From contig NZ_CP063785.1 of assembly GCF_025860405.1 (NCBI RefSeq), positions 2,170,001 through 2,234,000 of the forward strand: 64,000 nt of DNA. The letters are read 5' to 3'. The notes under the pieces were generated by a model. That model saw only the letters and a program-made list of their open reading frames with translations, had not been told where the DNA came from and ran no database searches. Numbering within the stretch: position 1 is the stretch's first letter; each line of letters begins with the position of its first letter. Made by a program: the position numbers and the translations under genes. Below, one piece after another: positions 9,371-18,822 of the stretch. The stretch comes from Tolypothrix sp. PCC 7712 (lineage in GTDB: Bacteria; Cyanobacteriota; Cyanobacteriia; Cyanobacteriales; Nostocaceae).

Positions 9371-9403
9371 AGATCCCCGACTTTTTCAAAAAGTCGGGGA
9401 TCT
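9371..9403. repeat. Perfect palindrome (16-bp arms)
   Basis: The arms AGATCCCCGACTTTTT and AAAAAGTCGGGGATCT meet at a single C at 9387. The RNA would form a long hairpin with U/A near the loop rather than a U-tail, so this is more likely a dispersed palindromic repeat than a terminator. Confidence 0.6.
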
Positions 9404-9526
9404 AAAACCTGTTAAAGTAAGCGACATTTCACCCTACAATATATAATTTACTTCAGGTCAATAATACGCTGTTATAGTAAACTGCCTTTAGCAAATCAAC
9501 TTGCTTGCAGTAATTTTGACAGCGTT

Positions 9527-11188
9527 GTGAAGAAAATCCTGATTTTATCTGCTAATCCTACGAATACAGACAAACTACGCCTGGATGAAGAAGTGCGGGA
9601 AATTCAGGCTGGTTTGGAACGCGCCAGAAGCCGAGATCAGTTTGAAATTATCACGAAATGGGCAGTCAGAACTGATGATTTACGCCGTGCGCTTTTAGAT
9701 TATGAACCGGAGATAGTTCACTTTTCTGGGCATGGGGCTGGAAATCAAGGTTTGGCGTTGGAAAATAATGCTGGAGAAATTCAGTTAGTAAGTACGGCTG
9801 CGCTGGCAAGATTATTTAAATTATTTAGAAATCAAGTTGAGTGTGTGTTGTTGAATGCTTGTTATAGCGAAGTACAAGCTGTAGCGATTCATCAACATAT
9901 TGATTGTGTAGTGGGTATGAGTCAGGCAATTGGCGATCGCGCGGCGATTTAATTTGCTGTAGGCTTTTATGATGCACTGGGGGCCGATAGAACCTATGAG
10001 GAAGCTTATGAGTTTGGCTGTACTGCTATTGATTTAGAAAATATTCCTGAATCTGCAACTCCAGTATTAAAAACTAGGAATCATTTCCCAGGTAACTCAG
10101 AAACTAATGAAGGAATTTCTCAAAAATCAACACCGCAAGTAAAAGTCATCTCTCTAGAAAATCCTGAAGGACAAGTACCTCTAGATTCTGCTTTTTATGT
10201 TGAGCGTCCGCCAATCGAAACAGACTGTTATGAAACTATTCTCAAACCTGGGGCATTAATTAGGATTAAAGCGCCTCGACAGATGGGTAAAACTTCTTTG
10301 ATGACGCGTATTCTTCATCATGCTCATCAACATGATTATCAAAATGCATCTGTAAATTTTCAATCAGCCGATGCAGAATTTCTGAGTAGTTTAGATTTAT
10401 TTTTACAGTGGTTTTGTGCCAGTATTACTGATGAATTGAATATTCCAGTAAAGCTAGAGGATTATTGGAAAGGGGTTTTAGGTAGTAAGAATAAATGTAC
10501 AAATTACTTCCAACGCTATTTATTACCTGCAATTAATACTCCTATTGCTTTGGGTTTGGATGAAGTAGATGAAGTTTTCAAACATCCGATAATTGCGGCA
10601 GATTTTTTTGGATTGCTGCGGGCTTGGCATGAACGGTCAAAAAATGAAATAGTTTGGAAAAATCTTAGATTGGTGATTGCTCATTCTAAAGAAGTTTATA
10701 TTCCATTAAATATTAATCAGTCACCTTTTAATGTAGGTTTACCAATTGAATTACCAGATTTAAATTATTCACAAGTGCAAGATTTAGTCAAGCGTCACGG
10801 TATAAATTGGTCTGATTTACAGGTAGAGGAATTGAGAAAGTTGGTTGATGGTCATCCTTATTTAGTGAGGGTAGCACTTTATGAAATTGCTCGTTGTAGA
10901 ATTACACTGCCGAAACTACAGCAAATTGCCGCAACAGAAGAAGGGCCTTATAGCGATCATTTGCGCCGCCATTGGCTAAATTTGCAAACAGACGCAGAAT
11001 TATTAGCAGCAATTAAAGAAGTGGTGACAGCAGATGAGCCTGTAAATGTAGGCGTAGAAGCGGCGTTTAAACTTCGCAGTATGGGGTTAGTTAAATTTCA
11101 GGGGAATGATGTGATACCTTTGTGTGATTTATATAGGCAATATTTTTCTGCGCGCCTCGGTGTCAAGCCAGGAAATTCTCACAAATAA
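9527..11188 (+). pseudogene. CHAT-domain / AAA-like ATPase gene interrupted by an in-frame TAA
   Basis: The same reading frame runs from the GTG at 9527 to 11188 with one stop, TAA at 9950-9952. The first part (141 residues) is a CHAT caspase-like peptidase domain: KILILSANPTNTDKLRLDEEV, catalytic His in VHFSGHGAG and catalytic Cys in VLLNACYSE. After the stop the frame continues with FAVGFYDALGADRTYEEAYEFGCTA, the normal end of a CHAT domain, and then an AAA-like ATPase domain with the Walker A-like APRQMGKTSL and acidic LDEVDEVF. A single base change from GAA or CAA explains the stop. No good start codon exists between the stop and the ATG at 10283, which is inside the Walker A motif, so a separate functional ATPase is unlikely. 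Alternatives are stop readthrough or a sequencing error. Confidence 0.8.
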
Positions 11189-11190
11189 AA

Positions 11191-11222
11191 CAGTAGGGTG
11201 CGTTAGGCGCAACGCACCGTCA
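11191..11222. repeat. GGGTGCGTTAGGCGCAACGCACC hairpin fragment
   Basis: A short inverted repeat built from GGTGCGTT and AACGCACC, related to the MITE-like element at 9183-9334, follows the stop of the CHAT-AAA gene by two bases. It could end transcription but lacks a U-tract. Confidence 0.45.
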
Positions 11223-11279
11223 AAAATTCAAGGTTTGTACTATTTATATTTCTCCATTCCAGTAAACAGGAATATATCT

Positions 11280-11906
11280 ATGGTTCAGATTATTCAGGCA
11301 AAAGATGTCAGCCTCAATCAACTAATTGAGCAATTTAATTTACAACGTAATGATGATGAAAATTTCTTTGGTGAGTGGCGAGATAATTTACCAGAACTCA
11401 ATGAGTTAGAAAAGCAAAATGTCGCAGAAATTAAAGCTGAATATCAGCATTTATCTCGATATCCCATTTTAGAACCTGTAGTCAAAATGGTGGTACTTTC
11501 CCCACTATTGCGTCTAGCAGGTTTTTATCAACCACCTTTTTACATTGCTGCTGAGGAAGAAGTGGAAATTTCTTCGGAAGATGAAGGCACAATCATTCGA
11601 GGACGCATTGATATATTGGTATTTCATCCACCATTATGGGTGCTGGTAATTAAGGCAAAAAGAGCGCAATATTCTTTAACTGTTGCCATTCCCCAAGCAT
11701 TAGCTTATATGTTAGCTGATACCACTCCAGAAAAACCTGTTTTTGGCTTTGTCACTAATGGTAATGAATTTAGATTTATCAAACTGATCAAAGCTGAAAC
11801 TCCTCAATACGCTCTATCCGATTTCTTCGCTTTAGATAGCCGGGATGACCTTTATACTGTCATCAAAATATTAAAACGCCTAGCTGATTTAATTCGTAAT
11901 TCGTAG
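11280..11906 (+). CDS. PD-(D/E)XK nuclease-like protein (type I restriction R-subunit N-terminal type), probably inactive
   Basis: From the ATG at 11280 the protein has 208 residues. The fold signature is recognisable: FYIAAEEEVEISSEDE, then RGRIDILVFHPPLWVLVI, and a downstream FGFVTNGNEFRFI as in cyanobacterial HSDR-N-like proteins. In relatives the second catalytic motif reads VIESKR; here it reads VIKAKR, so the Glu of the E-x-K motif is replaced by Lys. The Asp in RIDIL and the second Lys remain. The longer ORF from 11124 overlaps the end of the previous frame and adds an unrelated N-terminus, so I reject it. The role is unknown and the protein may be a non-catalytic remnant. Confidence 0.6.
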   Translation: MVQIIQAKDVSLNQLIEQFNLQRNDDENFFGEWRDNLPELNELEKQNVAEIKAEYQHLSRYPILEPVVKMVVLSPLLRLAGFYQPPFYIAAEEEVEISSEDEGTIIRGRIDILVFHPPLWVLVIKAKRAQYSLTVAIPQALAYMLADTTPEKPVFGFVTNGNEFRFIKLIKAETPQYALSDFFALDSRDDLYTVIKILKRLADLIRNS

Positions 11907-11940
11907 GCATAGCTGGGCTAACCTACATCATTTACCAGAC

Positions 11941-11983
11941 AGTCAACAGTCAACCGTCAACCGTCAACCGTCAACCGTCAACC
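11941..11983. repeat. CAACCGT heptamer array just upstream of the AAA-WD40 gene
   Basis: Six tandem heptamers (AGTCAACAGTCAACCGTCAA and onward) end eight bases before the ATG at 11991. They occupy the position where the ribosome binding site would be, and no Shine-Dalgarno sequence is visible. Confidence 0.85.
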
Positions 11984-11990
11984 ATCCCTT

Positions 11991-14900
11991 ATGACAAAGT
12001 ACCAGTATCAAGTCGGGGGGAGTTTGCCCCAAGATGCGCCAACTTATGTCAGACGACAAGCTGACGATGACATCTATGAAGGCTTGACCCAGGGTGAGTT
12101 TTGTTATGTCCTCAATTCCCGGCAGATGGGCAAGTCTAGTTTGCGGGTGCAGGTGATGCAACGGTTACAAAATGAAGGCTTTGCCTGTGCGGTGATTGAT
12201 ATTACTTCTATTGGCACAGCAGATATTACCCCAGAACAGTGGTATGCAGGGGTGATTGATACCCTAGTGGGGAGTTTGGATCTTTATAACAGCTTTGATT
12301 TAGATACTTGGTGGACAGAGAATGGCTTGCTTTCCCCTGTGCAGCATTTGAGTAAGTTTATCGAAACGGTTTTACTCAAAATAATTACTGAGAAGATAGT
12401 AATTTTTATTGACGAAATTGACAGCATTCTCAGTCTTTCGTTCAACTTAGATGATTTTTTTGCCGTGATTCGCGATTGCTATAACCGCAGGGCTACCCAT
12501 GCAGATTATAATCGCCTGACTTTTGCTTTGATTGGGGTGTCTACCCCCTCAGACCTAATTCAAGATAAACGCCGCACTCCTTTTAATATTGGGCGGGCAA
12601 TTGATTTAACTGGCTTTCAACTCCATGAGGCGGAACCTTTGGCGCGGGGGTTGGCGGCGGAGGGTGATTCTGGGGAGTTGATGCGGGTGGTGTTGGCGTG
12701 GACGGGGGGACAGCCGTTTTTGACGCAGAAGGTTTGTAAGTTGGTGGTGGGATTGGGGAAGGGGGAAGGGGGAAACGGGGAAAGGGAGAAAGGGGAAGAA
12801 TCTAAAATCCAAAATCCAAAATCCAAAATTGAGGGGTTGGTTGAGGATTTGGTGAGGAGGCGGATTATTGAGAATTGGGAGGCGCAGGATGAGCCGGAGC
12901 ATTTGAAGACGATCCGGGACAGGATTATGGCGGGGGGGGAAGAGAAGGCTGGAAGGTTGTTGGCGTTGTGTCAGCAGATTTCGCAGCAGGGAGAGATAGC
13001 GGCTGATGATAGTGCTGAACAAACTGAGTTGCGGTTAACGGGTTTGGTGGTGAAGCGGGATGGGAAGCTGCGAATTTATAACCGGATTTATGCTGAGGTG
13101 TTTAAGCCGGAATGGAGTGAAAAGCTTTTGGCAAAGCTGCGCCCATATTCTGATGCTTTTAATGCTTGGGTGGAGTCGCAACAACAAGATGAGTCGCGGT
13201 TGTTGCGGGGAAAGACTTTGCAAGATGCTCAAGAATGGGCGACGGGTAAAAGTTTAAGCGATTTGGATTATCGGTTTTTGGCTGCTAGTCAGGAATTAGA
13301 AAAGCGTGATGTGCAAAGGCGGTTGGAGGCGGAAGAACAGGCGAAGCAAGTTTTGGCAGAGGCGAACCGCAAAGCTAATCGACGGATTCAAGTTGGTGCT
13401 GTGGTGCTGGGGTTGGCAATGGTGGGGGCAGCAGCATCGTTAATGTTGGCTCAATATCAATTAGGGCAAGCACGATTAGCTAGGACAGAAACGGATAAGG
13501 CTCAAACAGAGCTAAAAAAAGCGCAAACAGAAACAGAAACCACTAAGCAAGAGAATCAGCGCATATCGGTAGAGAATAAAAATTTATCAGCGCAAGCAGC
13601 ACAAGCACAACAAAATCTAAATAATGCAACTGCAAAGTTGAAAACTGCAAATGCCAAAGTGAATGAGGCACAGCAAAAAGTGACATTAGCGGAAAGCAAA
13701 GTGGAAGCAGCTAACGCCAAGGTTAGTCAAGCTGAGGGACAGGCAAAGGAAGCAGTTGAACAACGACAAGCAGCACAACAGCAGCGTGAAGAAGCTGTTG
13801 CAGGTTTAAATCGGGCTAGGGAAGAACAAAAGCAGGCGCAACAAGAATTACAAACTGCTAAAACTGCTCTGAATGCAGCCGTTAATGCCCGTGCAAAGGC
13901 AGATGAAGACCGAAAAATTGCTTTAAAAGCTACCCAATTAGAACAAGATGGAACAAATGCTTTGGGATTGTTTACATCTTCAAAGGAAATAGAGGGGCTA
14001 CTGTTAGCAATGCAGACTGGAAAAGAACTAAAAACTCTGGTAAAGAATAAAAAATCTTTAGCAGATTATCCTGCTTATAGCCCTTTGTTTAGTTTACAAA
14101 CCATTTTATTAAATATTCGCGAACAAAATCGCTTGGAAGGGCATAGCGATTATGTCAGAAGCGTCGTCTTCAGCCCCGATGGCAAAACTTTAGCTTCCGC
14201 CAGTCTTGACAAGACCATCAAATTGTGGAATCGGGACACAGGCAAAGAAATTTCTACCCTGACTGGGCATAGCGATTCGGTCATCAGCGTCGTCTTCAGC
14301 CCTGATGGTAAAACTATAGCTTCCGCCAGTGGTGACAAGACCATCAAATTGTGGAATCGGGACACAGGCAAAGAAATTTCCACCTTGACTGGGCATAGCA
14401 ATTCGGTCATCAGCGTCGTCTTCAGCCCCGATGGCAAAACTTTAGCTTCCGCCAGTCTTGACAAGACCATCAAATTGTGGAATCGGGACACAGGCAAAGA
14501 AATTTCCACCCTGACTGGGCATAGCGATTCGGTCATCAGCGTCGTCTTCAGCCCCGATGGTAAAACTTTAGCTTCCGCCAGTACTGACAACACCATCAAA
14601 TTGTGGAATCGGGACACAGGCAAAGAAATTTCTACCCTGACTGGGCATAGCGATTCGGTCATCAGCGTCGTCTTCAGCCCTGATGGTAAAACTATAGCTT
14701 CCGCCAGTGGTGACAAGACCATCAAATTGTGGAATCGGGACACAGGCAAAGAAATTTCCACCTTGACTGGGCATAGCAATTCGGTCATCAGCGTCGTCTT
14801 CAGCCCCGATGGCAAAACTTTAGCTTCCGCCAGTCTTGACAAGACCATCAAATTGTGGAATCGGGACACAGGCAAAGAAATTTCCACCCTGACTGGGCAT

Positions 14901-16343
14901 AGCGATTCGGTCATCAGCGTCGTCTTCAGCCCCGATGGTAAAACTTTAGCTTCCGCCAGTACTGACAACACCATCAAATTGTGGAATCGGGACACAGGCA
15001 AAGAAATTTTCACCCTGACTGGGCATAGCGATTATGTCATCAGCGTCGTCTTCAGCCCCGATGGCAAAACTTTAGCTTCCGCCAGTTGGGACAACACCAT
15101 CAAATTATGGAATCGGGGCACAGGCAAAGAAATTTCCACCCTGACTGGGCATAGCGATTATGTCAGAAGCGTCGTCTTCAGCCCCGATGGCAAAACTTTA
15201 GCTTCCGCCAGTGGTGACAACACCATCAAATTATGGAATCGGGGCACAGGCAAAGAAATTTCCACCCTGACTGGGCATAGCGATTATGTCATCAGCGTCG
15301 TCTTCAGCCCCGATGGCAAAACTTTAGCTTCCGCCAGTGGTGACAACACCATCAAATTGTGGAATCGGGACACAGGCAAAGAAATTTCCACCCTGACTGG
15401 GCATAGCTCATCGGTAAACAGCGTCGTCTTCAGCCTCAATGGCAAAACGTTAGCTTCCGCCAGTACTGATAACACCATCAAATTGTGGAATCGGGACACA
15501 GGCAAAGAAATTTCCACCCTGACTGGGCATAGCGATTCGGTCATCAGCGTCGTGTTCAGCCCCGATGGCAAAACTTTAGCTTCCGCTAGTGATGACAAGA
15601 CCATCCAATTGTGGAATCGGGACACAGGTAAAGAAATTTTCACCCTGACTGGGCATAGCGATTCGGTCTTCAGGGTCGTGTTCAGCCCCGATGGCAAAAC
15701 TTTAGCTTCCGCTAGTTGGGACAACACCATCAAATTGTGGAATTGGGAGACGGGCAAAGAAATTGCCACTCTCAATGGCCATAGCGATGGGGTCATGAGC
15801 ATCGTCTTCAGCCCCGATGGCAAAACTTTAGCTTCCGCTAGTGATGACAACACCATCAAATTGTGGAATCGGGAGACGGGCAAAGAAATTTCCACCCTGA
15901 CTGGGCATAGCAATTCGGTAAACAGCGTCGTGTTCAGCCCCGATGGTAAAACTTTAGCGTCCGCTAGTACTGACAAGACCATCAAATTGTGGAATCGGGA
16001 GATGGGCAAAGAAATTTCCACCCTGACTGGGCATAGCAATTCGGTAAACAGCGTCGTTTTTAGCCCCGATGGTAAAACTTTAGCTTCCGCCAGTGCTGAC
16101 AAGACCATCAAATTGTGGAATCGGGAGATGGGCAAAGAAATTTCCACCCTGACTGGGCATAGCAATTCGGTAAACAGCGTCGTTTTTAGCCCCGATGGTA
16201 AAACTTTAGCTTCCGCCAGTGCTGACAAGACCATCAAATTGTGGAATCTGAGTCTTGATGATTTATTAGCCCAGGGTTGCAGTTGGCTGAAGGGTTATTT
16301 GGTTAGCCATCCTGATGAGGCGAAGGTGTGTAAGGGAAGGTAG
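11991..16343 (+). CDS. AAA-like ATPase / coiled-coil / 17x WD40 repeat protein
   Basis: The 1450-residue protein is a STAND-like regulator. Residues 1-420 hold an AAA-like domain with Walker A-type [10 protein letters not shown], Walker B-type [11 protein letters not shown], and the [16 protein letters not shown] segment. Residues about 463-485 ([22 protein letters not shown]) form a membrane segment. Residues about 495-660 are a long Gln/Ala/Glu/Lys-rich coiled coil. Residues 717-1430 are 17 WD40 repeats of exactly 42 residues (GHSDx[34 protein letters not shown]). The repeats are nearly identical at DNA level. A repeat-derived insert sits in the ATPase region (12755-12829). ATG at 11991 is the only good start. 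It is probably a signal-scaffold NTPase; the ligand is unknown. Confidence 0.9.
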   Translation: MTKYQYQVGGSLPQDAPTYVRRQADDDIYEGLTQGEFCYVLNSRQMGKSSLRVQVMQRLQNEGFACAVIDITSIGTADITPEQWYAGVIDTLVGSLDLYNSFDLDTWWTENGLLSPVQHLSKFIETVLLKIITEKIVIFIDEIDSILSLSFNLDDFFAVIRDCYNRRATHADYNRLTFALIGVSTPSDLIQDKRRTPFNIGRAIDLTGFQLHEAEPLARGLAAEGDSGELMRVVLAWTGGQPFLTQKVCKLVVGLGKGEGGNGEREKGEESKIQNPKSKIEGLVEDLVRRRIIENWEAQDEPEHLKTIRDRIMAGGEEKAGRLLALCQQISQQGEIAADDSAEQTELRLTGLVVKRDGKLRIYNRIYAEVFKPEWSEKLLAKLRPYSDAFNAWVESQQQDESRLLRGKTLQDAQEWATGKSLSDLDYRFLAASQELEKRDVQRRLEAEEQAKQVLAEANRKANRRIQVGAVVLGLAMVGAAASLMLAQYQLGQARLARTETDKAQTELKKAQTETETTKQENQRISVENKNLSAQAAQAQQNLNNATAKLKTANAKVNEAQQKVTLAESKVEAANAKVSQAEGQAKEAVEQRQAAQQQREEAVAGLNRAREEQKQAQQELQTAKTALNAAVNARAKADEDRKIALKATQLEQDGTNALGLFTSSKEIEGLLLAMQTGKELKTLVKNKKSLADYPAYSPLFSLQTILLNIREQNRLEGHSDYVRSVVFSPDGKTLASASLDKTIKLWNRDTGKEISTLTGHSDSVISVVFSPDGKTIASASGDKTIKLWNRDTGKEISTLTGHSNSVISVVFSPDGKTLASASLDKTIKLWNRDTGKEISTLTGHSDSVISVVFSPDGKTLASASTDNTIKLWNRDTGKEISTLTGHSDSVISVVFSPDGKTIASASGDKTIKLWNRDTGKEISTLTGHSNSVISVVFSPDGKTLASASLDKTIKLWNRDTGKEISTLTGHSDSVISVVFSPDGKTLASASTDNTIKLWNRDTGKEIFTLTGHSDYVISVVFSPDGKTLASASWDNTIKLWNRGTGKEISTLTGHSDYVRSVVFSPDGKTLASASGDNTIKLWNRGTGKEISTLTGHSDYVISVVFSPDGKTLASASGDNTIKLWNRDTGKEISTLTGHSSSVNSVVFSLNGKTLASASTDNTIKLWNRDTGKEISTLTGHSDSVISVVFSPDGKTLASASDDKTIQLWNRDTGKEIFTLTGHSDSVFRVVFSPDGKTLASASWDNTIKLWNWETGKEIATLNGHSDGVMSIVFSPDGKTLASASDDNTIKLWNRETGKEISTLTGHSNSVNSVVFSPDGKTLASASTDKTIKLWNREMGKEISTLTGHSNSVNSVVFSPDGKTLASASADKTIKLWNREMGKEISTLTGHSNSVNSVVFSPDGKTLASASADKTIKLWNLSLDDLLAQGCSWLKGYLVSHPDEAKVCKGR
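12755..12829 (+). repeat. Short-repeat insert inside the AAA-WD40 gene
   Basis: GGGAAGGGGGAAGGGGG units followed by AATCCAAAATCCAAAATCC units lie in frame and are translated as a Gly/Glu/Lys stretch and then [11 protein letters not shown]. The same units occur in spacers at 16344-16380 and 21805-22030. The flanking protein sequence (KLVVG before, [15 protein letters not shown] after) looks normal. Confidence 0.75.
14139..16275 (+). repeat. 17 tandem 126-bp units encoding WD40 repeats
   Basis: Units of exactly 126 bases start at 14139. Units 2-4 (14265-14642) and 5-7 (14643-15020) are the same three variants in the same order and are almost identical, including silent choices, which points to a recent 378-base duplication. 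The high identity causes long open frames on the opposite strand that are not genes. Confidence 0.9.
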
Positions 16344-16454
16344 GGGAAGGGGGAAGGGGGAAAGGGGAAGGGGGGAAGGGCGATCATGTTCTATGAAAAT
16401 CAGTATAAATGTAGAGTAGAAGGGGAGTGATGAGTAATTTTAGGCTACGATTTG

Positions 16455-16680
16455 TGTTTTGAACGGGGAGTTTCTTGTTTGAAATGAGAATGTTCCTGTT
16501 TGGAAGGAGAATGTTCTTGTTTGGAATGAGAATGTTTCTGCTGGGAAGGAGAATGTTCTTGTTTGAAACGAGAATCTTTCTGTTTGGAATGAGAATGTTC
16601 TTGCTGGGAATGAGAGTGTTTCTGTTGTGAAGTCGGAGTTTCTTGTTTAGAAGGCGGAGTTTCCTGTTTTGAACGGAAAT
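16455..16680. repeat. 11 imperfect 21-bp tandem repeats
   Basis: Units resemble TGTTTGGAATGAGAATGTTCT, with TGCTGGGAAGGAG and TGTTTTGAACGG variants. The period is a multiple of three, and on the minus strand one frame is open through all units (heptapeptides of EHSHSKQ type, ending at the TAG at 16441-16443). That frame opens after a TGA and has no start codon, so I list it as a repeat and not as a gene. Confidence 0.8.
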
Positions 16681-16730
16681 TTTGTCAGCGCGAAGCTATG
16701 GGGAACATCAAAGACGTGATGAATCGAAAT

Positions 16731-16756
16731 TAGAGACGCGATGAATCGCGTCTCTA
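16731..16756. repeat. Palindromic hairpin TAGAGACGCGAT/ATCGCGTCTCTA
   Basis: Perfect 12-base arms are separated by GA. A related hairpin of the same style (TAGAGGCGTACA/TGTACGCCTCTA) lies at 59960-59985. The position between convergent stops would suit a terminator, but there is no U-tract. Confidence 0.6.
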
Positions 16757-16771
16757 CAAGGGGTGCTTGAA

Positions 16772-18484
16772 CTAAAATTGGCCTAGCTCTAAGTTGTAAT
16801 TAAGGCTGAAGAACCAACCATTAAAATCTATGTTGGGGGCGCTGGAACCGCCAAAGCTAACACCAGTCTGAAGGTTAAGATTGCTGTTTTTGGAGACTCG
16901 ATAGGTTAAATGCCCAAATAAGCGGTGAAATTGGTCTTCGCGGGCATCGGGACGATTGGTAAAATTTGACAGGTTGAACTGATAGTTAACCCCAACTTGT
17001 AGGGGTTTTTGTACGTAGTAGCTTAAAGATAACCACAAAGAGTTAATGATCCGACTACGGCTTTCTGGATCAGCAAAACTGACACTTAATCCATAGAAGC
17101 TATCGAGAAATAATTTGGAACTTAGGGGATCTCGTCGCCCTATAGCTAACCGGATGGAGTTTTCACTTAAAAAGCGATCGCCTGAGCTGAAGGTATCACT
17201 GTTGTTGGCGTAGAACAACATCTGATTACTCCACGCAATTTCTCCATACATCCGCCGTGATAGTTGTCGGTACAAACTCACGTTGAATCGCAACTGATTG
17301 TAATCATAAAGCGATTGATCGAAATAATGAATCTGGGTACCGTCAATAGAACCACTGATATAAGTTCTCGAACCTAAAGGAAAATATGCAGAGGCTAATG
17401 TCAGCCCATAAAAAATTAAGCTGTCTGGGATAGGGTCAATAGTTGAAGAAAAAATGTTATCCGTATAAAAGTAGCCCACACGAGCTTCTAGAACACCTAT
17501 AGGTTGAAACTGCGGTACTGGTTTTTCTATTGGTGTTGGTGGCTGTTGTTCTAATTGTGGTGGATCTTCTATTGTTCGTGGCTTCACCCGCAATCCCAAC
17601 TCTAAATTGTTCGTTTCAGATGGCGATTGTGTTTGCTGTTGCAATCTCTGTCTCAGCCTTTCTAATCTTTGAGAATAATTAGGCTGGCGAGTTTCTAAGA
17701 GTTGTTCTATTTGCGCTGGGGAAGGACTGGGAACAGTATTAGGTTGTACTTCTAATGGTGGTGGATCGTTCGGTGGCGGATTATTTGGTGGTGGATCATT
17801 TGGTGGCGGACTGTTTGGCGGTGGATCGTTCGGCGGTGGATTGTTCGGCGGATTATTTGGTGGTGGGGGATTTGAGGTATTGGGTGGTTGTTGATTGACT
17901 TGGGCTGTTACTTGTCCTGGTGCAGTAGATTTGGGTAATTGTTGTGAATATAAAACTTTTAAGTTACTTGGCTGTTGACACCAGTTGTCTTGACAGTTGA
18001 AATTGGGTTTCGCAGTTTCTACAGCAGAGTCAAGCAAGGATAACTGCAAAGAGTTATCAGATTTCAGAAATTTTTCTAAACAACTACTACTTTGATTTAA
18101 GTTCTGAATGTCAATCTGCCCAGAGAAGGATATTTTATGCGTTGACTTTGGTAACTTGTGAATTTTATCTATTGTTGCTAACGCTGCTAGTTGATTGTTA
18201 TTTGCATCTGGTTGCAGCAGTTCGCATTGCGGATTAGCAATTTGTGCGATCGCTAAAGATGTGACGTTTGATGCTACAGTTTTTGGCGGACTTAATTTAC
18301 TCGCTAAGTTCCCATGAGAACTTGCAGCCGATGCTCTACCTACCCTGATGCAATAAAAGTTTGCACCACCAATAGCTAACAAAACCGCAAATACAAAATT
18401 TTTCCAGCCCTTGGATTGCATCTTTGATGGCGTTGATCGCGTTTTCCCAACGTAGATCCAGAAGCTATCTCGGAAATTCCTCAT
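16772..18484 (-). CDS. Outer-membrane beta-barrel protein with Pro/Asn-rich linker
   Basis: The 570-residue protein has three parts. The N-terminus contains a signal-peptide-like segment (FVFAVLLAIGGANFYCIRVGRASA). A disordered middle includes a run of NPPPNDPPPNS-type repeats at about residues 205-240. The last roughly 240 residues (from VLEARVGYFYTDNIF) show alternating polar/aromatic strands ending in NYNLELGQF; the terminal Phe is the classical sorting signal of outer-membrane barrels. I chose the ATG at 18484. The TTG at 18496 and the ATG at 18421 (MQSKGWKNFVF, directly before the signal sequence) are alternatives, the latter quite plausible. It is divergent from the FecR-domain gene, whose product has a similar low-complexity style. 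Substrate or pore function is unknown. Confidence 0.7.
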   Translation of the reverse strand: MRNFRDSFWIYVGKTRSTPSKMQSKGWKNFVFAVLLAIGGANFYCIRVGRASAASSHGNLASKLSPPKTVASNVTSLAIAQIANPQCELLQPDANNNQLAALATIDKIHKLPKSTHKISFSGQIDIQNLNQSSSCLEKFLKSDNSLQLSLLDSAVETAKPNFNCQDNWCQQPSNLKVLYSQQLPKSTAPGQVTAQVNQQPPNTSNPPPPNNPPNNPPPNDPPPNSPPPNDPPPNNPPPNDPPPLEVQPNTVPSPSPAQIEQLLETRQPNYSQRLERLRQRLQQQTQSPSETNNLELGLRVKPRTIEDPPQLEQQPPTPIEKPVPQFQPIGVLEARVGYFYTDNIFSSTIDPIPDSLIFYGLTLASAYFPLGSRTYISGSIDGTQIHYFDQSLYDYNQLRFNVSLYRQLSRRMYGEIAWSNQMLFYANNSDTFSSGDRFLSENSIRLAIGRRDPLSSKLFLDSFYGLSVSFADPESRSRIINSLWLSLSYYVQKPLQVGVNYQFNLSNFTNRPDAREDQFHRLFGHLTYRVSKNSNLNLQTGVSFGGSSAPNIDFNGWFFSLNYNLELGQF

Positions 18485-18822
18485 TATAAATATCAAATTT
18501 CCGATTAACTCGTCCCTGATGTTTACTTCTCGTACTGAAAAGTCTTAATCAATATTAGAAATTACTATATATGATATTTGTACTGCTTCAACCACTAAAG
18601 TAGAAACATTAAATTTTATTATGTATTTAAGTATTAATGTATTAAGTTTAAAATAAGGATGATAAAGTTTCCACGCATTTTATTAAAATACACTGACTAA
18701 GCTTCGCTGGATTGAATACTTTAATTGAAAAAGTATAAATAATAACCTCATAAATAGAATCTCAACCCAGAATTTATTTTTACCAATAACAGTATTAATT
18801 AATACTTCTGAGTCTCGAAACT
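18485..18822. promoter_or_regulatory. Divergent promoter region, beta-barrel and FecR-domain genes
   Basis: This AT-rich 338-base spacer lies between two divergent starts and must hold both promoters. I see no clear palindromic operator or strong consensus promoter. Confidence 0.4.

Larger units (their letters stand above)
9159..9526. other. Spacer with inverted-repeat elements
   Basis: The 368-base spacer carries the MITE-like element 9183-9334 and the palindrome 9371-9403. No ORF is credible. The promoter for the broken CHAT-AAA gene would lie after 9404. Confidence 0.5.
16344..16771. other. Spacer with G-rich repeats, 21-bp tandem repeat and hairpin
   Basis: The 428-base spacer between the convergent AAA-WD40 and beta-barrel genes starts with GGGGAAGG repeats (16344-16380), then holds the 21-base tandem array (16455-16680) and the palindrome 16731-16756. 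I see no intact gene. Confidence 0.5.

Noticed and set aside
11124-11279. Upstream extension of the PD-(D/E)XK-like ORF to 11124
   Set aside because: It overlaps the end of the CHAT-AAA frame and adds a sequence unlike the family; the ATG at 11280 gives the normal start.
14150-16237. Long minus-strand ORFs of 287 and 317 residues with repeated [14 protein letters not shown]
   Set aside because: They are shadows of the 126-bp WD40 repeats: the plus-strand frame is a clear WD40 protein, and the period keeps the opposite strand open.
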